Source: Daphnia pulex
Taxonomy: Eukaryota > Arthropoda > Branchiopoda > Diplostraca > Daphniidae
Reading direction: 5' to 3'
DNA length: 64,000 nt
NCBI RefSeq assembly: GCF_021134715.1
Contig: NC_060018.1
Span: 11,425,501 to 11,489,500 of the forward strand
Shown: one piece after another, positions 56,731 to 64,000 of the stretch
Layout: the number at the start of each line of letters is the position of its first letter
Position numbering within the stretch: position 1 is the first letter of the stretch
The notes under the pieces: model-generated
Databases searched by the model: none
The model's input: the letters and a program-made list of their open reading frames with translations, nothing else
Told to the model about the DNA's origin: nothing
Translations under genes and position numbers: made by a program

Positions 56731-59700
56731 TTATTCTTCAGTGCTAGTTTCCAATAAACATAGCTTGGCCACCGGACGGTGATACTCTCCAGCGGATGTC
56801 TTGACGAAAACCGAACGGACGACTCCATCAGGGCTGAGGACGACTCTGGTTACTCGGCCAATGGGCCAATGTCCTCGCGGAGAATTCGGAGTCACCACCA
56901 AGACGACGTCATCAACAGCTAAATTCTTCTTGTCAAAAAGCCATTTTCGACGATCGGTGATGGTTGGAAGGTACTCTTGAAGCCATCGACGCCAGAAGTG
57001 AGTCGACATGACCTGCATAGCCTCCCAATGCTTTCGCGAATATAGTTCTTCATCTCCAATGACGTCATCTTCGGAATTTGGAGATCCTTGAAGAAGTAAA
57101 AAATGATTCGGTGTGAGAGGTTCCGGATCACGAGGGTCCACGCTGACATGAGTGAGCGGACGTCCATTTAATAACGACTCGGCTTGAATCACAAAACCGC
57201 GTAATAATTCTTCCGTGAGCGGCCGCGATTCCACAATGGCTTCTAAGGCCACCTTTGCTGATTTCACCAAACTTTCCCAGACTCCGCCGAAATGTGGAGC
57301 CGATGGAGGTGAAAAGTGCCACTCAATTTCTTGCTTGATCATTTGGCCGACGACGTTTTGTTTTTTAAGACGCTCGATCCCTTGCTGAATTTCCTTGTTG
57401 CCAGCAACAATTTGGGTTCCGTTGTCACTGTAAACTACAGAAGGACGACCTCTGCGGGCCGCAAACGAAGCGAAGGCGATCAAGAACGAAGATAAATCAA
57501 GCGAAGCTGTCACTTCAAGATGCACTGCTCTAGTGTTGAGGCAAGTGAAGAGCAAGACGTAACGCTTTTCCTTGCGACGATAAATAGTGATGTTGCAAGG
57601 GCCGAAAAAATCCAAACCCACATAAGTGAAGGGGCGATTGAAAGGAGCTAGACGATGTCTTGGAAGCGGGGCCATTAACGGAATGCAGGGCATCGCTCGA
57701 TGACGCTTGCAGGTTAGACATTTGTATAAATATCGTTTGATGGCTACTCTTCCTTTGATGATCCAAAATCGAGATCTGATAGAGCTGAGAAGTCTTTCAG
57801 CTGACGGATGAACCAGTAGATCATGTTCTCTCATGATGATTAGCCGAGTGATTGGATGTTCATGCGGGAGGATTTTTGGATGTTTAACATCAAACGAAAA
57901 GGGGCCATAATCAAGCCTACCTCCAACGCGCATCACACCATCTTTATCGATAAACGGCGAAAGTTTCAATAACGGAGAACTGGATTTGAGAGAACGTTTC
58001 TTCTCCAGCGCCGCCATCTCTTCGGGATAACATTCCAATTGAGCTGACCGGATGCATTGATTTCCGGCTTGTTGAATAGCTTTGACGCTAAGAAAAGATC
58101 CGCGACGTTCTTTGGCTGATTTCAACCTGGAATTGAAGATAAAGCGGAGCATCCAGGCCACGACTCTCATGGCCAGGCCATAATCAGAGTATCTTTCCAA
58201 TAGAGTGCGGAGCCTGTTTTCAGGAGCGGGGCCGTAGATGACTCCCACCCACTTGGTTGCAGAAACTTCCGGATCATCTTCATTGGGCTCCGGTAATTTG
58301 ATAGGTTGAGGCCAATCGACATCTTCTTGTTTCAAGAAGGCGGGGCCGGTCAACCAACGATCGTTTTCCATTATTTCAGCAGGGAAGAGTCCTCTGCTGC
58401 ATTCATCAGCAGGATTTTCGACGCCAGGAACATGCCGCCATTCGATCGGACGAGAATGCTCTAAAATTTCTGAAACACGATTAGCGACGAAAGTTTGAAA
58501 GCGGCAGGTTTTGGAGGCAATCCACTGAAGGACGGTTTTTGAATCAGACCAATAAAATACTTGGCTGATTGTTATGCGAAGCGAAGATTGAATGAATTTG
58601 ACAAGTCGCAATGCCACTATTGCTCCTTGAAGCTCCAACTTCGGGACAGTAAGCGGACGAAGAGGTGCCACGCGGGACTTTGACGAGACGAAATTTACGG
58701 CGACGACATCAGTAGCGTAGGTGACTCGAAGATAAACAACGGATCCGAAACCAAGAGTTGAGGCATCGCAAAAAGCGTGAAGTTGAATATTCTTGATTTC
58801 GTTGCTTAATGTGAGCGCTCGAGGGACTTTAAAATTCTTCAAACAGTTGAGAGTTTCGGTCCATTGATTCCATTGTTGCATAATTGAATTTGGGATCGGC
58901 TGATCCCAGTCCACTCCAACTAGCCACAGCTCCTGAAGAATTCGTTTAGCGAGAAGAACGATAGGGGATAAAAATCCCAACGGATCGAAGAGAGTCGAAA
59001 CAGCACTAAGAATTTGACGTTTTGTGTTGGCTTCCACATTACATTTAACATCGAAGATGAAGTGGTCGCTTTCACTGTCATATAAGACTCCCAAAGTTCT
59101 CTCAGTAGGCAGGTCATCAAGATCCAAGTTGAGACGAGGTTGATTGCGATCACATTCTGGAACGAGAGCTAAAACTTGACGAGATGACGAGAGCCACTGA
59201 TTGAGATGGAAGCCTCCTTTTTTCAATAGTGCGGTGGAATCCTTTACGGCTTGAATTGCTTCTTCTTCCGTGTAAAAGGAATCTAAAAGATTATCGACGT
59301 AGAAGTTGGTGTAAATACGTTGAGCAGCTTCCGGAAATTCCTCCCTATAAAGATCGGCTACATGTCGAAGAACTTGCGAGCAGATAAAGGGAGAAGAAAT
59401 CGATCCGAAGATTTGTCGCTGCATCTCGTATATCGTAGGCGGATTTTTATTTCCAGGAGGACGCCATAAGAAACGAAGAGCCGAACGATCTTCCTTTTTT
59501 ACGCCAACTTGGAGAAACATTTGCTGGATATCTCCTGATAAAGAGAAAGTTTTTTCGCGAAATAGAAGAAGTGTAGTTCCTATGTCATTGACAAGACTAG
59601 GACCTTTCAACAGTACTTCATTCAGAGCCACTCCTTCATGTTTGGCTGATGCGTCGAAAACAACTCTCACTTTTCCTGGCTTCTGTGGGTTGACAACTCC

Positions 59701-62445
59701 ATGATGAGGAAGGTACCAATTTCTTCCGAATGTACCGGTAAGTTCACTCTTCTTGAGCGGCTTGGCGAATCCTTTACTGATGTAGTCGTCAATCACAGCT
59801 GCATATTTCTCCGCAAAGGCGGAGTCACGACTAAATTTATGTTCGACGGAATAGAGACGACGAAGAACTGGTAAATAATTATCCGGAAGAGTCACCTTGT
59901 CTGAGATCCATGGCAGACCAACTTCAAATCTGGTACCGTCGAATTTGATGCTTGCGTCCAGCTTGTTTCTTGCCAGTTGATCTTCAGCCGATTCTAACGG
60001 TTTCACAGGGGTGACGATAGGAAAACTATCAGTTTCCCATAATTTCTCCACTTGACGGAGAAGGAGCTCTTCTGTAGGCGACTCTTGAATACTATAACAA
60101 AGTTTTTGAATAGGGAGCAGCGGTTTATCCGATCTGCATACGGTTGTTGCTTCTGATGGTGAAGTGAACTCTCCTACACACGTCCATCCGAACGGAGTGT
60201 GAATTCCAAAGGGTGCGTTGATTCCATCAGGAGGACGTCTTTCGTCCATTCGAAGATGAAGCCATTGATTTCCTCCGCCAATCAGAATAGTCGGCTCTCC
60301 TAGCGATGCAAGCTTGACGTCGCTTAGATGAGCATATCGTTCGCGTACCTCCTTTAATTCTTCAATTGGGCGAGGCAGCTTTAAATACCCTTTCGGTACT
60401 GTTGAAACCTTCAGTAGTTCGGCTTCAAACGACCTATCGAGAGATTTGATTGTCACGCTGACTTTCATAGAGTCAAACTCCGGATCAATACCGTGAAATG
60501 TTCCGAAGGAAACTTTTTCCATTTTTCCTGAGCATTTTAACTTTTCTGCGATATCTTCACGCATTACGTTTACAGTTGCTCCAGGATCTAAAAAGGCGAA
60601 TGTGGAGAAGTCGATTCCGTTTGCCGAAATTATTACTGGAACGATGGCTAGTGATGTGTTGTCATCAGGCTCTTTATCAATTGTAGCCATCGCAACTGGC
60701 TTATGTTTTGCTGGTGGCTTGCTAGCAGGAGTAGTTGATGAAGACGTCGGGGGAGTCGCAGGAAAAACTCGAGGAGCCCCATGCAATAGAGGATGATGAC
60801 GTTGAGTGCAGCCTGAAACATTACAAATCAAGGTAGACTCACATTCTGCAACACGATGCGCGCCATTTAAGCACCTAAAACATAGCCTTTTTTCTTTCAC
60901 CCACTCTGCTCTAGCAGTTAAGTCAAGAGCTTTGAAAGTGTTGCACGATTTTAATGAATGCGCGGCTCCACAATACGCGCATTTTCTTAAGTTGCTTTTT
61001 CTCGAAACGGACGGGGATGACGGTGGAGAAGTTAGAATTTGATGAACTGGTGGTGGCGTGTTTGTATGAAACACGAGTGGCTTTTTTCCAAATAAAGATG
61101 CCGGTTTCTTCACAAAAGGGCTTCCTTCCGGTTTTCTTTCCTTGAAGGGCGATGCGTGTTTTGAAGAAGTGGGCCGGGTCATCAACTCGCCCATCACCAT
61201 CTCATCTAACCATTTAGCTAAATCTAAAAGAGTAGCTCGGTTGGGTGTCATACGATACACCTTTATTCCCCAACTGCTGCGCAGTCGCTGGGGTAGACGA
61301 GACACTATATGCTCCAGCGTCATTCCGGATTCCAAATCTTGTTGGTAGCCGCCGGTTCTCAATGCGTGCATAGCACCGTGAAGAGTCCGGTTCAATTTGG
61401 CCAAGGCATGAGGATCGTCGTCGCGGATAACTGGGAGATTCATGAGTGCCATTAAATGGCTTCGAGCCACTACTTGAGGTTGCCAATAACGTTTTTTCAA
61501 CTCTTCTAACGCGTCAAAATAAGTTGAAGGATCTTCCAAATATTCAGCTATATATGACCGAACTTCCGCCGAAAGGAGTTGCTTTAAAAAAGCATGACGC
61601 TGAGCATCTGATGGCACTACGTTGTGTACCATATCTCGAAAAGACGATATAAAGGTTGGCCACTCCTTTGGATCTCCATTAAACGGCTCGATTTTTATCT
61701 GGGGTAACGCGTTCATTAACCAATTTGGACTAAATCCTCCCAATCCAGGTGTTCCGGCTCCTGGTGTTGGCAAACGCCGGTGAATCCAATCATCACTGCT
61801 ACGTCGTCCAAGTGGCGGTGGTAGATGAGGAGTAAAATTTATCGGCGGCGTCACAGGTGTCGGAGGGTAAAATCCGGGTTGTAATGGTGGAGGAGTATAG
61901 GGCCTCCCAAATGGCGTAGGAGTCGGGTCTGGTTGTGGTTGATCCGCAGTATGAAATGAATCCTGATCTGGTATCGTCGATCGAACTGAAGAAGCGGGAG
62001 AATTTTGCCGTTGGCGAAGGTAATCATCAGCCAGTTTGGAACAATCCCTGGCGCGAATCTCAAATCCTATGATGTAGGCGTAAGGATTATCAAAAGGATC
62101 ATTATTATCGTGCAAAGCCGTATTATGGTCTAAATGGGCCTGTCGAAGTTGTTCCATACGCCGACCAATTCCCACATTAAGATGGTTCACTATAGATCTC
62201 CTTCCTCTGTTAATGACGTAATTGGCAAGCTCTTCACATTGTTCTTCAAGGACTACGGCTAACGTATCCCGTTCAATCCGTGTGCGTTCGACTGCGATCA
62301 ATCTTTCTTCCGGAGTTAAAGGGGCTGGAACCGATTCTCGCGAACTGTGGTGGCTTCCGCCTAATCCAGTATCATCTGGTACTCCAGGGACTTGACCAGT
62401 TAAATTTGGCATAGTCCTACCAGTTGTCGATTCTGATGCAGCCAT
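56731..62445 (-). CDS. BEL/Pao gag-pol polyprotein (element 2)
   Basis: Uninterrupted frame of 1904 residues. Order: N-terminal region with proline-rich part, DUF1759-type gag core from about residue 250 (QIKIEPFNGDPKEWPTF), zinc knuckle CFRCLNGAHRVAEC, and protease region FAFLDPGATVNVM. RT has RVVFDASAKHEGVALNEVLL and the catalytic TNFYVDNLLDSF. RNase H has QLHAFCDASTLGFGSVVY. Integrase has CLTCKRHRAM, YVGLDFFGP, VYSDNGTQIV and FGGVWESLVK. DUF5641 closes the frame. The protease has Asp-Pro-Gly where retropepsins have Asp-Ser/Thr-Gly. It lacks the long repeat-bearing extension of element 1. The ATG at 62445 follows the hairpin array directly. Confidence 0.95.
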   Translation of the reverse strand: MAASESTTGRTMPNLTGQVPGVPDDTGLGGSHHSSRESVPAPLTPEERLIAVERTRIERDTLAVVLEEQCEELANYVINRGRRSIVNHLNVGIGRRMEQLRQAHLDHNTALHDNNDPFDNPYAYIIGFEIRARDCSKLADDYLRQRQNSPASSVRSTIPDQDSFHTADQPQPDPTPTPFGRPYTPPPLQPGFYPPTPVTPPINFTPHLPPPLGRRSSDDWIHRRLPTPGAGTPGLGGFSPNWLMNALPQIKIEPFNGDPKEWPTFISSFRDMVHNVVPSDAQRHAFLKQLLSAEVRSYIAEYLEDPSTYFDALEELKKRYWQPQVVARSHLMALMNLPVIRDDDPHALAKLNRTLHGAMHALRTGGYQQDLESGMTLEHIVSRLPQRLRSSWGIKVYRMTPNRATLLDLAKWLDEMVMGELMTRPTSSKHASPFKERKPEGSPFVKKPASLFGKKPLVFHTNTPPPVHQILTSPPSSPSVSRKSNLRKCAYCGAAHSLKSCNTFKALDLTARAEWVKEKRLCFRCLNGAHRVAECESTLICNVSGCTQRHHPLLHGAPRVFPATPPTSSSTTPASKPPAKHKPVAMATIDKEPDDNTSLAIVPVIISANGIDFSTFAFLDPGATVNVMREDIAEKLKCSGKMEKVSFGTFHGIDPEFDSMKVSVTIKSLDRSFEAELLKVSTVPKGYLKLPRPIEELKEVRERYAHLSDVKLASLGEPTILIGGGNQWLHLRMDERRPPDGINAPFGIHTPFGWTCVGEFTSPSEATTVCRSDKPLLPIQKLCYSIQESPTEELLLRQVEKLWETDSFPIVTPVKPLESAEDQLARNKLDASIKFDGTRFEVGLPWISDKVTLPDNYLPVLRRLYSVEHKFSRDSAFAEKYAAVIDDYISKGFAKPLKKSELTGTFGRNWYLPHHGVVNPQKPGKVRVVFDASAKHEGVALNEVLLKGPSLVNDIGTTLLLFREKTFSLSGDIQQMFLQVGVKKEDRSALRFLWRPPGNKNPPTIYEMQRQIFGSISSPFICSQVLRHVADLYREEFPEAAQRIYTNFYVDNLLDSFYTEEEAIQAVKDSTALLKKGGFHLNQWLSSSRQVLALVPECDRNQPRLNLDLDDLPTERTLGVLYDSESDHFIFDVKCNVEANTKRQILSAVSTLFDPLGFLSPIVLLAKRILQELWLVGVDWDQPIPNSIMQQWNQWTETLNCLKNFKVPRALTLSNEIKNIQLHAFCDASTLGFGSVVYLRVTYATDVVAVNFVSSKSRVAPLRPLTVPKLELQGAIVALRLVKFIQSSLRITISQVFYWSDSKTVLQWIASKTCRFQTFVANRVSEILEHSRPIEWRHVPGVENPADECSRGLFPAEIMENDRWLTGPAFLKQEDVDWPQPIKLPEPNEDDPEVSATKWVGVIYGPAPENRLRTLLERYSDYGLAMRVVAWMLRFIFNSRLKSAKERRGSFLSVKAIQQAGNQCIRSAQLECYPEEMAALEKKRSLKSSSPLLKLSPFIDKDGVMRVGGRLDYGPFSFDVKHPKILPHEHPITRLIIMREHDLLVHPSAERLLSSIRSRFWIIKGRVAIKRYLYKCLTCKRHRAMPCIPLMAPLPRHRLAPFNRPFTYVGLDFFGPCNITIYRRKEKRYVLLFTCLNTRAVHLEVTASLDLSSFLIAFASFAARRGRPSVVYSDNGTQIVAGNKEIQQGIERLKKQNVVGQMIKQEIEWHFSPPSAPHFGGVWESLVKSAKVALEAIVESRPLTEELLRGFVIQAESLLNGRPLTHVSVDPRDPEPLTPNHFLLLQGSPNSEDDVIGDEELYSRKHWEAMQVMSTHFWRRWLQEYLPTITDRRKWLFDKKNLAVDDVVLVVTPNSPRGHWPIGRVTRVVLSPDGVVRSVFVKTSAGEYHRPVAKLCLLETSTEE

Positions 62446-62469
62446 GATGAAGCAGAAAGGAAATTATTC

Positions 62470-62680
62470 AAGTTGACACTGCCAACAAAAGGCGGACAAC
62501 TTTCGATGAAACGATGTAAATCGACGTGCCTGACAAGGTGTCGACGATTTATCTAAACGAAATGTAACGACGAACAAAATTTAAATCGACGCGCCTCAAA
62601 AGGTACCGACGATTCAATTAAAACGAAATACAACGATGAACGAAATTTAAATCGACGCGCCTCAAAGGTACCGACGATTT
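62470..62680 (-). repeat. Hairpin array between ORFx and gag-pol of element 2
   Basis: Four units: 62470-62502, 62518-62550, 62583-62614 and 62649-62680, plus a partial start near 62712. Each can form an outer stem (AAGTTG/CAACTT in the first, AAATCG/CGATTT in the others). An inner GCC/GGC or CC/GG pair closes an A-rich loop. Spacing is about 48-66 bp. The closest copy ends 25 bp from the gag-pol ATG. Confidence 0.8.
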
Positions 62681-62780
62681 AATTAAAACGAACTGGAACG
62701 ATGAACGAAATTTAAATCATTTCACTTTTATATTGATGACTTAATATCCATCAAAGGACAATTACATCAATCAGGAAAAT

Positions 62781-63642
62781 TTATTTTTTGTTGACGATCC
62801 GATGAGCCTTTTCGGGACGGAACAGCTCGCTGGAAGCGACGTGACGGACGGCCTTGGTCTTCGTGTTTCGGATTCTCCAATTTCTTACTGGAGGTTCTTG
62901 TTCCTTCTCGACTTGGGGCTCTTCTTCCGGTTGATAGTCGCAATCACCAACTTCGCTGCGCACCGTGCAATCTTCTAATCGCGGAATGAACTCGTCCTCT
63001 TCGGATTCCGGATATCCTGGAGGTGTGATAGAGCGCTGCCGAAGACGAACTGGCCTGGGACTGTATGGATGATAAAAACGATCCTTGCCAGTTGGTGGAA
63101 TGAAGTCGGAAGGTTTCACGACGGCCGGACGAGACGAACGAGATGGAGGTTGCTTATTGACAACCGGAATTCTTGACCTACTCGGACGATCTTGAGCTGG
63201 ACGCGGACGTTGATCAGGTTGACTTGCTCGTTCGGGTCGTTGCAATCGCGACGGTTTTCCAGTAAGGTCACGGCTCCAAGGATTTCGGAAATTATCCAAA
63301 CGAATCCGTTGAGGTTCAATTCGATCCGGCACTGGAATATTAACTTCTTTTCCGGAAGGTTCCAATGGTGGAGGCTCTTTAAGTGGAGATGAAATTTAAA
63401 TAAACGCACGAAAAAATTTTTAAATCTATAAATTAAATACGATTCATCTCAGGATTCATTTTGGCAGCTTGTTGCCTTCTTTGTTCCACAATCCTTCGAG
63501 TAGTCTCTTCTGCCCGTTCATGAAAACCGACTTCTCTGTCGATTATGTGTTGCCGATGGAGAAGGGCTTGGCGGAATAGTTTTCTTTTAAGCTTCCACCT
63601 GGCCTTAGAGGCCGGACTGTTCTTCCCGCGAGGAATGGTGAA
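62781..63642 (-). CDS. ORFx of element 2, probably spliced accessory frame
   Basis: Two open segments, 63642-63441 and 63376-62781, can be joined by a 64-bp GT...AG intron (63440-63377) that keeps the frame. The N-terminal segment has FTIPRGKNSPASK and a basic, helix-like stretch. The second has an Arg/Pro/Gln-rich part, the acidic motif PESEEDEFIPRLEDCTVRSE, and the basic end with WRIRNTKT and LFRPEKAHRIVNKK. These match ORFx of element 1 in order and spacing. No ATG precedes the shared TIPR motif; GCTGCAG just before it (63644) resembles a splice acceptor, as in element 1. Unknown function. The alternative is translation starting at the internal ATGs near 63450. Confidence 0.65.
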
Positions 63643-63684
63643 GCTGCAGCTGGCTGGATGAAAAGGCGAAACCAAAAAATTCAA

Positions 63685-63872
63685 TTAATTGACGGCCCTG
63701 AAAAGGTATCGACAATTAACTGCACAAAAGAAACGATCCAAAGAAATGTAAATCGACGCGCCTAAAAAGGTTCCGACGATTTCATTTATAATAAACGAAC
63801 GAAAAGATAATGCACGAACGAAACGATCCGAAGAGATGTAAATCGACGCGCCTAAAAAGGTTCCGACGATTT
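63685..63872 (-). repeat. Hairpin array upstream of ORFx, element 2
   Basis: Three units: 63685-63719, 63750-63782 and 63840-63872. The first has outer arms TTAATTG/CAATTAA, the other two AAATCG/CGATTT. All keep GAC after the left arm, CC...AAAAGG around the loop and CGAC before the right arm. Confidence 0.8.
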
Positions 63873-63930
63873 CATTTATAATGTACGGACGAAAAATTAA
63901 GAATGACGATTCAAATCGAATAATTACGAA

Positions 63931-63958
63931 CTAGATCCGCTTTGCCGAAGCGATCTAG
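63931..63958. other. Near-palindrome in leader of element 2
   Basis: CTAGATCCGCTT and GAAGCGATCTAG flank TGCC and can pair with one bulge. It is a strong single hairpin upstream of the repeated array, near the expected 5' leader. Confidence 0.5.
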
Positions 63959-64000
63959 CAGAAAAAGACGCAATGAAAAAATAGACGATCGATGAGTGAG

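Larger units (their letters stand above)
56159..64000 (-). mobile_element. Second BEL/Pao retrotransposon (element 2), runs off window
   Basis: Minus-strand element with a full-length gag-pol frame (56731-62445), a split ORFx (62781-63376 and 63441-63642) and two hairpin arrays. The 5' LTR and primer site lie beyond 64000. A candidate 3' LTR is at 56159-56655, judged only by TGTTG...CAACA ends like those of element 1. Protein sequence is clearly different from element 1, so this is another lineage with the same layout. Confidence 0.9.

Noticed and set aside
1..64000. CRISPR arrays, bacterial operons or prophage features
   Set aside because: Introns and eukaryotic gene families throughout; the spaced repeats found are hairpin units within retrotransposon leaders, not repeat-spacer arrays.

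Overview
The window looks like nuclear DNA of a small arthropod with a compact genome, most likely a branchiopod crustacean such as Daphnia. The reasons are many 60-80 bp GT-AG introns, an insect-type DH44 (CRF-like) diuretic hormone receptor, invertebrate otopetrin and receptor guanylate cyclase genes, and a heavy load of BEL/Pao retrotransposons. The organism call is inference; the gene calls rest on protein motifs and reading-frame-consistent splice sites that I traced by eye. || Layout. 1-2.9 kb: decayed 3' half of a BEL/Pao element (+). 3.3-6.2 kb: unrecognised multi-exon gene (-) with a Tc1-like element (4203-5983) inserted in it. 6.2-7.6 kb: AT/pyrimidine-rich DNA. 7.8-9.7 kb: BED-finger plus tandem HMG-box gene (+) whose BED exon is split by an 816-bp TIR element. 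10.6-14.0 kb: receptor guanylate cyclase (+), ectodomain mostly missing. 15.6-38.5 kb: DH44-receptor-like class B GPCR (-), with an apparently intact, very young BEL/Pao element (22030-31797) in a 14.5-kb intron. 39.6-44.9 kb: 24-exon Na+/K+-ATPase alpha-like P-type ATPase (-) with an altered cation site. 48.4-51.8 kb: otopetrin proton channel (+). 52.3-55.7 kb: 6-phosphogluconate dehydrogenase-like gene (-) lacking the catalytic glutamate. 56.2-64 kb: a second, different BEL/Pao element (-) running off the window end. || Most unusual signal. The two BEL/Pao elements at 22-32 kb and 56-64 kb are diverged from each other, yet both carry, upstream of gag-pol, the same extra acidic/basic open frame (called ORFx here) and an array of repeated two-part RNA-hairpin motifs in the leader. 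The hairpin stems change sequence but keep pairing. ORFx has no in-frame ATG in its first part in either element, and both copies have a matching splice-acceptor-like sequence, so it may be made from a spliced RNA. This combination of accessory frame and hairpin array is my main candidate for an undescribed system. || The host genes (cGMP receptor, diuretic-hormone receptor, ion pump, proton channel) include several membrane signalling and ion-transport proteins. I see no operon-like logic linking them.
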